Positions 19,344-27,622 of a DNA stretch of 64,000 nt are shown here, piece by piece. Position 1 is the first letter of the stretch. Every line of letters begins with the position of its first letter. The notes beneath the pieces were generated by a model that was given only the letters and a program-made list of their open reading frames with translations, was not told the origin of the DNA and did not search any database. Position numbers and translations under genes: made by a program. Source of the DNA: Thermoanaerobaculia bacterium (lineage in GTDB: Bacteria; Acidobacteriota; Thermoanaerobaculia; Multivoradales; J023). The stretch covers positions 45,075 through 109,074 of the forward strand of contig JALCBJ010000008.1 of the NCBI GenBank assembly GCA_028066595.1. Reading direction: 5' to 3'.

Positions 19344-21776
19344 ATGCCGAGCATGAATATGGACGACCTTCTTCGAGACCTGCGCACCAGCTGGCGCTCC
19401 CTTCGCCGTCGACCTGCCTTCTCCTTCACCATCGTCGCAACGTTGGCGATCGCTCTAGGTGCCAATACCGCCGTCTTCACTCTCATCCGCGGCATCGCAT
19501 GGCAACCGCTGCCTTTCATCGACGACGACGGCTTGGTGACCGTGGCGATGCGACACGCCGAGTACGACATCGAGGCGTTCGACTTCAGCGTTCCCGACGT
19601 ACGGGATTTTGCGGAACAATGCACGGCCTGCTCAGGCGTCGGGGCCTACGACCGGCGCAGCCTGGTGCTCGGTAGCGTAGAGCCGGAACGCATCTGGGCC
19701 ACGGCGGTGTCGCCAGGTCTGTTGGCCCTGTTAGGGGTCGACCCGGCGTTCGGCCGACATTTCCAAACCGGTGAGGACATCGACGGCGCCGATGGCGTCA
19801 TCCTGCTCGGCCACGATCTCTGGCAGGACCGGATGGCAGGCGACCCCGACATCGTTGGCAGGACGCTGGTGGTCAATGGCCGGGACCGGACGGTGATAGG
19901 TGTGATGCCCGAAGGCTTTAGCTTCCCGGAGCAGGTGGATGCCTGGATTCCGCTGGTCTATGGCACCGACCGACCGCGCGGCGACCGCTGGATCGACCAT
20001 CTGGTGGCACGTCTCGACCCGGCGATTACCCTGGAAAACGCCAGAGCCGAGGTCTCGGCTCTGGGTGAGCGTCTGGCCACAGCCCATCCCGAGAGCAATC
20101 GTGGCTATTCCTTCGATCTCCTGCCCTACCGCGACTATCTGGTGGACGACGGCACGTCTCACGCGCTCGATCTGATGATGTATGCCGTCGTCTTCGTGCT
20201 GATGATCGCCTGTGCCAACGTCGCCCACCTGATGATCGTCCGCGATTCGTCCCGGCGCCAGGAGACTGCGGTGCGCTTTGCGCTCGGCACCACCCGCTGG
20301 CAACTCTTCCGTCAGCGGCTCGTCGAGGGACTGATCTTGGCGTCCGGGGGTACCTTGCTCGGCATGCTGCTGGTCAGTTGGGCGATCGACTTCTTTCTCG
20401 GCGCCAACCCGTACGGTTTCCCTTACTGGATGCAGTTCAAAATCGATCCTCAGGTTCTGTTCTTCGCCGCCGGGCTCGCCATCGTGGCAACGCTGCTCTT
20501 CACGGTTCTGCCTCTGCACCGAGCCGTCTCCGGTGACCCCACGGACGACCTGCGCGACGGCGCGCGGGGTAGCGGTGGTGCCGAGCGTCAGCGTTTGCAG
20601 CGGACCCTGGTCTTCTGCGAGTCGGCGCTGGCCGTACTGCTGCTCTTCGGTGCCTTCCTTCTCTTCCAGAGCATGGCGGCCCTGACGCGCCTCGACCCGG
20701 GGTTCGAGACCGAGCGTTTGGTGCTCGTGGGCACCTATCTACACGGCCCGCAGTTCGCCACCGACGAGGACCGCGGCGACTTTGCGCAGCGCGCTGCCGA
20801 ACAGCTGGCGAGCCTGCCAGGCATCGAGTCGGCCGCGGCTGCGAACGCCGCTCCGCTGGCCCGGGACGGCATTACCATCGGGCTCATCACCGAGTCCATG
20901 GACTCCATAGAGAGCAGCAGCGGCGGGTTGCCTGCTAGCGCGATCGGCAGCTCCAGTCATCTCATGGATACCTTGGGCATCGCGCCTCTCGAAGGTCGTT
21001 TCTTGCGGTCGTCCGACGGGATAGACGGCGCCCTCCCAGTGGCGGTCGTCAACCAGCGTCTGGCCGAAAGGCTGTGGCCAGACCACTCCGCCGTCGGGCG
21101 CCGAATCCGCTCCACGAGCTTCGAGAGATGGTTCACGGTCGTCGGTGTGGTGCCAGACCTCTACTATGAAGAGGCTGGCGAAGAAAGCGACCAGAGCCGC
21201 TATCAAGTCCACGTGGCCTATCGCTATGGTGCGCGCAGAAACGTCTCCTTTCTGCTGCGCACCGACCTATCGCCCGCCGCGCTCTATCCTATGATGCGCG
21301 AGGAGTTGCGCAAACTCGATGCCACTCTTCCGCTCACCTTCCTCCGTTCGTTGGAGGACATCCGCCACAGGACGTTGTGGGCCGACCGGCTGCTCGGCCA
21401 GATGCTCGGCGCCTTCGCCACGGCGGCGCTGGTCTTGGCAGCACTGGGTCTCTATGGCGTAATGGCCTTCGCGGTAGCGGAACGACGCCGCGAATTTGGC
21501 ATTCGTTTCGCCCTCGGCGCCGACGCACGTCGGGTGATCCGTCAGGTGCTCCGAGAGGGCCTGGCCCTTACCGCGGCAGGACTGACGACCGGCACCGCCG
21601 CGTCCCTCGTCCTGGCGGGCTGGATCAGCTCGAACCTCTACGGCATCACCGACGGCGGAACCCGGGCCCTTCTGATCGCCGCCTGGGTCCTCCTGACGAC
21701 CGCTGGCCTGGCCTGCTGGCTGCCGGCGCGTAGGGCCGGCAAGCTCGATCCGATCTCCGCGCTTCGGGGCGAGTGA
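19344..21776 (+). CDS. ADOP-type FtsX/MacB permease, short form
   Basis: An 810-residue orphan permease with the duplicated MacB core plus FtsX arrangement. TM1 is FSFTIVATLAIALGANTAVF. A large periplasmic domain follows (MPEGFSFPEQVDAWIPLVYG), with an FtsX block in the middle and another at the end (ALVLAALGLYGVMAFAVAER, REFGIRFALGADARRVIRQV). It lacks the cytoplasmic N-terminal Permease_N helix seen in the next permease. No ATPase gene is adjacent. Starts at 19344, 19353 or 19359 are possible; GAGG at 19338-19341 best suits 19353. Substrate unknown. Confidence 0.9.
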   Translation: MPSMNMDDLLRDLRTSWRSLRRRPAFSFTIVATLAIALGANTAVFTLIRGIAWQPLPFIDDDGLVTVAMRHAEYDIEAFDFSVPDVRDFAEQCTACSGVGAYDRRSLVLGSVEPERIWATAVSPGLLALLGVDPAFGRHFQTGEDIDGADGVILLGHDLWQDRMAGDPDIVGRTLVVNGRDRTVIGVMPEGFSFPEQVDAWIPLVYGTDRPRGDRWIDHLVARLDPAITLENARAEVSALGERLATAHPESNRGYSFDLLPYRDYLVDDGTSHALDLMMYAVVFVLMIACANVAHLMIVRDSSRRQETAVRFALGTTRWQLFRQRLVEGLILASGGTLLGMLLVSWAIDFFLGANPYGFPYWMQFKIDPQVLFFAAGLAIVATLLFTVLPLHRAVSGDPTDDLRDGARGSGGAERQRLQRTLVFCESALAVLLLFGAFLLFQSMAALTRLDPGFETERLVLVGTYLHGPQFATDEDRGDFAQRAAEQLASLPGIESAAAANAAPLARDGITIGLITESMDSIESSSGGLPASAIGSSSHLMDTLGIAPLEGRFLRSSDGIDGALPVAVVNQRLAERLWPDHSAVGRRIRSTSFERWFTVVGVVPDLYYEEAGEESDQSRYQVHVAYRYGARRNVSFLLRTDLSPAALYPMMREELRKLDATLPLTFLRSLEDIRHRTLWADRLLGQMLGAFATAALVLAALGLYGVMAFAVAERRREFGIRFALGADARRVIRQVLREGLALTAAGLTTGTAASLVLAGWISSNLYGITDGGTRALLIAAWVLLTTAGLACWLPARRAGKLDPISALRGE

Positions 21777-21861
21777 AACCCGCGGCAGGCGGTACAGGTT
21801 CGGGCTGAGCCCGCTGCCCTGATTCTCGGTAGCGCGTTCTTCCGGTGCCCTCGGCTTTCGT

Positions 21862-21913
21862 ATTGTTGACTTTCGACAATAGTCTGATATCTTGATGTCG
21901 AATTTCGACAATA
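21862..21913 (+). promoter_or_regulatory. Promoter and twin operator of padR-ADOP operon
   Basis: Two dyads share the direct repeat TTTCGACAATA (21871-21881 and 21903-21913). Dyad 1 is ATTGTTGACTTTCGACAAT (21862-21880, 7 of 9 pairs) and dyad 2 is TGTCGAATTTCGACA (21896-21910, perfect). Centres are 32 bp apart, about three helical turns. TTGACT (21866) and TATCTT (21888) make a 16-bp-spaced promoter, with dyad 1 over the -35 and dyad 2 near +1. This fits autorepression by the PadR protein. Confidence 0.65.
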
Positions 21914-21926
21914 CGGAGAGGACCAC

Positions 21927-22301
21927 TTGCCAAAAAACACCAGCCCCACGAGCCCTCAGTCCGCAGAGGCCGGCGCACAGCCGCCTCAGGAGGTACTCCG
22001 AGGCACCCTCGATCTGCTCATCCTGAGAGTTCTCGACACCGGACCGCGGCACGGCTGGGCCATCACGCAACGGATCCAACAAACGTCGAAAGGGGTTCTC
22101 GAGATCAACCAGGGTTCGCTGTATCCGGCGCTCCAACGTCTCGAGCGTCGGGGATGGATCCGTGGTGAATGGCGTCGTACGGAACAGAACCGGCGAGCTC
22201 GTTTCTATCTCTTGACGCCCGATGGCGAACGCGCTTTCGGCGACGAGCAGATCAGTTGGCGTCGTTACGTCCAGGCCATCGAAGCCGTGTTGACTACCTG
22301 A
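21927..22301 (+). CDS. PadR-family transcriptional regulator
   Basis: A 124-residue winged-helix repressor. The PadR core begins at residue 21 (QEVLRGTLDLLILRVLDTGP), with HGWAITQRIQQ, the recognition-region INQGSLYPALQRLERRGWI and the wing ENxRRARFYLLTPDG-like segment (EQNRRARFYLLTPDGERAF). The start is TTG at 21927 with GGAGAGGA ahead of it. The first 20 residues are disordered and Pro/Ser-rich. The permease gene begins 8 nt after its stop, so it controls an operon that includes its own gene. The inducing signal is unknown. Confidence 0.93.
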   Translation: MPKNTSPTSPQSAEAGAQPPQEVLRGTLDLLILRVLDTGPRHGWAITQRIQQTSKGVLEINQGSLYPALQRLERRGWIRGEWRRTEQNRRARFYLLTPDGERAFGDEQISWRRYVQAIEAVLTT

Positions 22302-22309
22302 GCGACGCG

Positions 22310-24922
22310 ATGAGGTATTGGCGCAACTTGCTTTTCCGGATTCGTTCGGTGCTCGGCCGAAAGCATGCCGAACGCGAACGGCTCGAAGAAATGGAATTCC
22401 ATCTCATGATGGAAACCGAGAAGAACGTACGATCTGGCATGGAGCCGAAAGAGGCTCGCCGTCAGGCCCGGGCCGCCTTCGGCAGCATGGTCAGCCATCG
22501 AGAAGCGCTGCGCGACGGTCGCGGTTTTCCTCGACTCGGAGCCGTCGCTCGAGATCTGCGCCTCGCGTTACGCAGCCACCTGAGATCACCTTGGTTCACC
22601 GCCATCATTGTCGTGACACTGGCTATCGGCATTGCGTCTACCAGCGCGACCTTTAGCGCAGTCCACGAAGTCCTGATCCGCCCGCTTCCCTATGGTGACC
22701 CGGACCGCCTGGTGGTCGTCACCTCCCGTCATGAAGAGCGAGGTATCGAAGGTGCCAACGTTTCCCATCCAGACTTCCTCAGCTGGAGAGACGAAGTCCG
22801 CTCTCTCGACGGCCTGGGTGTCTATACGGGATGGAGCGGCACACTGCTCGGAGAAGGTCCTGCAGAACTGATCTGGGGAGCCGCACTTTCTCCGGAGGTG
22901 TTCTCCGTGCTCGACGTCCAGCCCGTGCTCGGGCGGGGATTTCGTTCTGAAGATTCGGTAGACCCTCAGGTCGTCGTGCTCGGCCACAGCCTGTGGAATC
23001 GGCGCTTCGCCTCGGATCCCGACGTCGTCGGCAAGGGCGTGACACTCGACGGTACGACCTACACGGTCGTGGGCGTCATGCCGCCCGCCTTCCGGTTTCC
23101 GTACTGGGCGGAGGCCTGGGTCCCCATGGCCATCGAGGAACCTCACCGCCAACGCGAGGCTCGTTTTCTGACGGGTGCGATCGGTCGGTTGAAGCCTGGA
23201 ATGAAGCTGCAGGAGGCTCAAGCCGATCTGAATCGAGTAAGTGATCGTCTCGCGGTGGTTTTCCCGGATTCCAACGACGGCTGGGGCGCACAGCTCACGC
23301 CGCTACTCCAAGACGTCGTCGGTCCTCTCGGCCCGGCACTTTGGATCGTTCAATCTGCCGCGGCACTCGTTCTGCTCGTGGTGTGTGGCAATGTCGCCGG
23401 CCTTCTGCTCGCTCGTGGGCTACGGCGGAGACAAGAATTCGCGGTACGTTGCGCCCTGGGCGCCGGTCGTCGGCGATTGGTAGCCCTCTTGGTCACCGAA
23501 AGCCTGGTATTAGCAGGCATGGGTATCTTGGCGTCGTTGCCGCTGCTGCTCGTCGGTGTGAACTGGCTGCGCAACCTGCTCGTCGATCGTTTCGCGGTGA
23601 TCACGGCTCTCGAAGTACGGCCGCAGGTCCTGATCTTCACATTGGTCTCGGCTCTGGTCGCCACGCTGCTGTTCGGTGTCTTGCCCGCGTGGGCCGGTAG
23701 CCGTCTCGGCGTCTCCGACCTCGGTGGCGAGCGCACCGGAGAAACACGTAGTACCGGACGAGTGCGGAAAGCATTCGTCGTGGCCCAACTGGCGCTGGTC
23801 GTGACGCTACTGGCGGGCGCTGCCTTGCTCATCCGTTCGATCCGAGCGCTCGATTCGATCGACCTCGGTTTCGACGTCGACGGTGAGGTCAGCGCCACCG
23901 TCGACTTGCCGAGCTCCGACTATCCGGATGCCGACACCCGTGAAGTGGCCCTCGACGAGATGTTGCGGAAGATCTCGGCCATGCCGGGGGTCGAAGCCAC
24001 GGCCGTCGCTCAGGGCCTGCCCTTCGGCGGCTGGAACGTCCACCGCTACTATCAAATCGAGGGTCAGCCGACGACTTCATCGGGTGAGGAGTCGGTGGTC
24101 CATGCACAGGCGGTCGGCACCGGGTTCTTCGAGCTGTTGGACATCGACCTGCTCCGTGGGCGTCCGTTCCATGCTGGTGATCGGACCGGCCCGCCGGTCG
24201 GCATCGTCACCGAGAGTTTTGCCCGACGACACTTCGGTGACGGCGATCCACTGGGGCGCCGCCTCCGTTTCGGCAGCGCCGAATGGCTGACGATCGTCGG
24301 GGTCGTCGGCGACTTCCGCCACTTCGACCTGACCTCGGCCACCCGTCCGGCGGTGTACGTACCTTGGCAGATGTGGTCACCTACCCGAGCGGTACTGATC
24401 CTACGGACCGGCAGGGAGTTCGAGAGCTTGTCGCCGGATCTCAGATCGACTTTGGCCGAGGTCGCGCCCAACGTGGCACCCTATGAGATCGGACCGCTGC
24501 GCCAAATTCTGAGCTATCAGACATTCCACACGCGACTCGTTCGAGATCTGCTGACGGGTTTCGCAACGGTTTCGGCTGTCTTGGCCTTGATCGGCCTCTA
24601 TGGCGTGATCAGCTTCGGTATCGCCTGCAGGCGACGGGAACTCGGCGTTCGGGTCTCGCTGGGCGCCACGCCGGCTAGCTTGGCCCGCGACGTCGTCGGC
24701 CAGGGGCTCCGGCTTTCGGCGTGGGGGATCCTGGCAGGCCTCGTGGTCGCGACTGCGGTCAGCGGCTTCCTCTCCAGCTTGCTCTACCGCGTCGAGGCTC
24801 GCGACCCCGTCACTCTCGCCGGTATCGCACTCCTCGTCCTCGGCCTCTCCATCTGCGCCACGGCATTCCCTGCGTGGCGGGTCTCGAACCAGGATCCGAC
24901 CGCAGCGCTTCGCGAGTCCTGA
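22310..24922 (+). CDS. ADOP-type permease with Permease_N domain
   Basis: An 870-residue orphan FtsX/MacB permease. Residues 1-80 form the cytoplasmic Permease_N helix bundle (MEFHLMMETEKNVRSGMEPK, EARRQARAAFGSM). Then come TM1 (FTAIIVVTLAIGIASTSATF), a large periplasmic domain, a central FtsX repeat (VVCGNVAGLLLARGLRRRQE) and a C-terminal FtsX repeat (VLALIGLYGVISFGIACRRR). Acidobacterial ADOP permeases have this layout and lack an adjacent ATPase. It starts 8 nt after padR at an ATG, and an earlier ATG in frame would lie inside padR. Confidence 0.93.
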   Translation: MRYWRNLLFRIRSVLGRKHAERERLEEMEFHLMMETEKNVRSGMEPKEARRQARAAFGSMVSHREALRDGRGFPRLGAVARDLRLALRSHLRSPWFTAIIVVTLAIGIASTSATFSAVHEVLIRPLPYGDPDRLVVVTSRHEERGIEGANVSHPDFLSWRDEVRSLDGLGVYTGWSGTLLGEGPAELIWGAALSPEVFSVLDVQPVLGRGFRSEDSVDPQVVVLGHSLWNRRFASDPDVVGKGVTLDGTTYTVVGVMPPAFRFPYWAEAWVPMAIEEPHRQREARFLTGAIGRLKPGMKLQEAQADLNRVSDRLAVVFPDSNDGWGAQLTPLLQDVVGPLGPALWIVQSAAALVLLVVCGNVAGLLLARGLRRRQEFAVRCALGAGRRRLVALLVTESLVLAGMGILASLPLLLVGVNWLRNLLVDRFAVITALEVRPQVLIFTLVSALVATLLFGVLPAWAGSRLGVSDLGGERTGETRSTGRVRKAFVVAQLALVVTLLAGAALLIRSIRALDSIDLGFDVDGEVSATVDLPSSDYPDADTREVALDEMLRKISAMPGVEATAVAQGLPFGGWNVHRYYQIEGQPTTSSGEESVVHAQAVGTGFFELLDIDLLRGRPFHAGDRTGPPVGIVTESFARRHFGDGDPLGRRLRFGSAEWLTIVGVVGDFRHFDLTSATRPAVYVPWQMWSPTRAVLILRTGREFESLSPDLRSTLAEVAPNVAPYEIGPLRQILSYQTFHTRLVRDLLTGFATVSAVLALIGLYGVISFGIACRRRELGVRVSLGATPASLARDVVGQGLRLSAWGILAGLVVATAVSGFLSSLLYRVEARDPVTLAGIALLVLGLSICATAFPAWRVSNQDPTAALRES

Positions 24923-24997
24923 GCTCCGTTTGTTCCTCAGAGGACCCCAGACGACTCGATTCACGACCTGCAGGACGGTTCGACAGAGACCACCGAG

Positions 24998-26164
24998 TTA
25001 CTGACAGGTAAAGGCCACCGTATCCAGTATCGGCTCCGGTGCCGTGCCCACGGGATTCTCGTAGATCGCCTCCGCACCCGTGGCCATCTCCTCCACCCGT
25101 AGGACGAAGCCGACGTTGGTGGTACCCGCAGCGAAGACCCATCGATGATCGTTCAGGGAACAGCCGTCGAGCACCTTGATCTGGAGCTCCCAATTGGTAT
25201 CGGAGAAGAAGGTCAGCAGGCCTGACTCCGCGGTGCGCGCCGTCGCCGTTTCCGCGGCGCCGGTATTGCCGTCGAAATCGGTCCACGTGGCTGTGACGGC
25301 ATAGGCACCGTCGCGCAGACACAGGGTCGTGTCGGTAGGGGCGCAACCACCGGCCGTCGCGTAGGGATGTTCCTTCAGGAATTGAAAGCCTGCTTCCAAA
25401 GTACCGTCCGGCCAGCCGCTGTGGCCAAAGCCGATACCGACGTCGAGCTCCCAGGGCACCCCCAGGCGCTGCCACTGATCCTGCAGGGCCTGGCGTGACG
25501 ATTGATAGTTGGGATCGGTCGTGCCGTAGTACATCCGGATCGGCGGCGTGACGTCCGCATCGGCGACTCCGAGAACCGTTCGGTAGGGCGAGCCCATGAT
25601 GAACACGGCGTTCACACCCATGCGTCGAGTGTAGGCCATGACCATGGCGTGTCCGCCCCCGGCGGAGTGCCCGGCCAGCGAGATGCGCGCGGGGTCGATG
25701 GACGCTTCCTCCGCCAACCTCTCTAGCGCACGCTCGATGGTCACGTCGTCCGCTCCGGGATGGAACGAAAGGAACGCATCGGATTTCGGAGCGAGGATCG
25801 CGACGTCAGCGACCTCCGCCGCCGGTGCCAGGAAATCGAGCCAGGCGTCGGGCGACGAGCCGGATCCATGAAGGAAAATCACGACGGGCAACGCATCGAA
25901 TCCCGTCGTCGGAGCGGTGGGCAGGTAGCGCCATGCATAGACACCGCCTTGATCCTGGAAATCGTAGAGTTTCCATTCCCCGGCCCCGGCCGCGACGGAT
26001 ATCAGCAACCCGCATAGACAGAGCAGACACGTCAGGAACGCAGGCTGCCGCCTGCTGATGCTGGCGATCCGACGACTCGGGCGTCGTAGCAAGAGGCCGA
26101 CGACACGGTAACTCCGGTGTGGTGCCCGTGGGCGCGTGCGGTCGACGCAAACGGGATGGGTCAT
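24998..26164 (-). CDS. Secreted alpha/beta-hydrolase esterase with C-terminal acidobacterial-type module
   Basis: A 388-residue secreted hydrolase. A signal-like segment (FLTCLLCLCGLLISVAAGAG) precedes an alpha/beta-hydrolase domain with oxyanion region VVIFLHGSGSSPDAW, nucleophile elbow GHSAGGG, acid in YYGTTDPNYQ and the His in IGFGHSGWPDG, resembling feruloyl-esterase or PHB-depolymerase types. Residues about 280-388 form a separate module (LCLRDGAYAVTATWTDFDGN, IKVLDGCSLNDHRWVFAAGT) that I know from secreted acidobacterial proteins. ATG 26164 has AGGAG at 6-7 nt. Substrate unknown. Confidence 0.85.
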   Translation of the reverse strand: MTHPVCVDRTRPRAPHRSYRVVGLLLRRPSRRIASISRRQPAFLTCLLCLCGLLISVAAGAGEWKLYDFQDQGGVYAWRYLPTAPTTGFDALPVVIFLHGSGSSPDAWLDFLAPAAEVADVAILAPKSDAFLSFHPGADDVTIERALERLAEEASIDPARISLAGHSAGGGHAMVMAYTRRMGVNAVFIMGSPYRTVLGVADADVTPPIRMYYGTTDPNYQSSRQALQDQWQRLGVPWELDVGIGFGHSGWPDGTLEAGFQFLKEHPYATAGGCAPTDTTLCLRDGAYAVTATWTDFDGNTGAAETATARTAESGLLTFFSDTNWELQIKVLDGCSLNDHRWVFAAGTTNVGFVLRVEEMATGAEAIYENPVGTAPEPILDTVAFTCQ

Positions 26165-27600
26165 CCGTAGCTCCTACAGCCTGGTTCTCGGTCCTTGGCG
26201 GCCTCGGTGAGACCGTTCATGCCAGACTAGGGTCTATCAAAGAATCGATCAAGCTCGAGCGCAGTCACGGCCCGTCAGCCCAGCCGATTCTCGCCGTCAC
26301 GTTCGTCGGCAGTCTGGGATTCAGCATCGTCTTGCCGTTCCTGGTCTTCTTGGTCACTCGGCTGGGCGGCAACGGCCTGATCTACGGGCTTCTCGGAGCG
26401 ACGTACTCGTTCTTCCAGCTGTTGGGCGCACCTGTACTCGGTCGGTGGTCCGACCGCTGGGGTCGGCGGACAGTGCTCCTGATCAGCCAACTCGGAACGT
26501 TGGTGTCGTGGTGCGTCTTCCTGGTGGCCCTTCTCCTGCCGATCGCTGAGCTTTGGCGGATCGACTCGTCGATCGCCGGTTCCTTCAGCTTGACCCTTCC
26601 GCTGCTGGTGCTGTTCGTCGCTCGGGCCCTCGATGGTCTCACGGGCGGCAACGTCTCCGTGGCACAAGCGTATCTGGCCGACATCACAGACGAGGAAGAG
26701 CGCAGCGCGCAGTTCGGCAGAATGGCTGTTGCGTCGAACCTGGGCTTCGTCCTCGGACCCGCGTTGGCCGGGCTCTTGGGATCCCTTCCTTCGCGGTCGA
26801 TCGCGACGGGTGCGTCGACCGGCGAGCTTCTACCGGTGATCGCCGCTCTCTTGATCTCTCTGGTCGCCTTGGGCCTCATTCGCTTCCGCTTGCCCGAATC
26901 CAGTCCCTGTCGCATGTCGGAAGGTCCTCCTCCCAGCGGGGACGTGCGCAAGCTGTTGGGCCAGGAGCCAAGAGATTGCTTCCGCGTCGGCGAAGAGACC
27001 GTCAGCGCGTCGTGGCGCACCATTCTCGGTCGTCCGGCGGTGTTCTGGCTGCTGGCTCTGCAGTTCCTCGTCTATCTGGGGTTCAACTTCTTCTACGTCG
27101 CGTTTCCTGTGCATGCGGCCGGACCGCTCGCTTGGCGCCTGGCACAGACCGGGGCCTTTTTCTCCTTCCTCGGCCTGGCGATGGCACTGGTACAGGGTCC
27201 GGTGCTCTCCCGTGCTTCGCGTCACCTATCGGATCGCCACCTGGTGCTCGTCGGCAGTTTCGTGTTGGCATCGGGTTTTGCAATGTTCACCGTCGGTACT
27301 ACGGTCGCGATCTACGTGGCGGCCCTGTTCGTGGCAATTGGCAACGGTCTGATGTGGCCATCGCTTCTTTCGCTGCTGTCCAAAGCGGCGCCGCCGGAGC
27401 TCCAGGGAGCGATTCAAGGCTACGCAGGCAGCGGTGCTGCGCTGGCCAGCATGGTCGGACTGCTGCTCGGCGGTCTGCTCTACGAACAGATTTCGAGCGG
27501 CGTCTTCTGGCTTTCCGCCGGCTTGATCGGATTCGTCTTCGTCGGTGCGACGACACCGCTCTGTCGGGAACGGAACACCGAATCGGCGGCGCTGCGATAG
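26119..27600 (+). CDS. MFS transporter, DHA1/TetA-like
   Basis: A 12-helix major facilitator exporter. TM1 begins around residue 54 (ILAVTFVGSLGFSIVLPFLV) and loop 2-3 has the MFS motif A (GRWSDRWGRRTVLLI). The TM4-5 region LDGLTGGNVSVAQAYLADIT is typical of DHA1/TetA-type drug exporters. The start is unclear: the only ATG/GTG/TTG candidates in frame are GTG codons at 26119, 26122 and 26128, which overlap the 5' end of the divergent esterase, and none lies between them and TM1. A rare ATC or ATT start is possible. Confidence 0.88.
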   Translation: MVPVGACGRRKRDGSSVAPTAWFSVLGGLGETVHARLGSIKESIKLERSHGPSAQPILAVTFVGSLGFSIVLPFLVFLVTRLGGNGLIYGLLGATYSFFQLLGAPVLGRWSDRWGRRTVLLISQLGTLVSWCVFLVALLLPIAELWRIDSSIAGSFSLTLPLLVLFVARALDGLTGGNVSVAQAYLADITDEEERSAQFGRMAVASNLGFVLGPALAGLLGSLPSRSIATGASTGELLPVIAALLISLVALGLIRFRLPESSPCRMSEGPPPSGDVRKLLGQEPRDCFRVGEETVSASWRTILGRPAVFWLLALQFLVYLGFNFFYVAFPVHAAGPLAWRLAQTGAFFSFLGLAMALVQGPVLSRASRHLSDRHLVLVGSFVLASGFAMFTVGTTVAIYVAALFVAIGNGLMWPSLLSLLSKAAPPELQGAIQGYAGSGAALASMVGLLLGGLLYEQISSGVFWLSAGLIGFVFVGATTPLCRERNTESAALR

Positions 27601-27622
27601 CCCGAAGTCCGACGCAAAGTCT

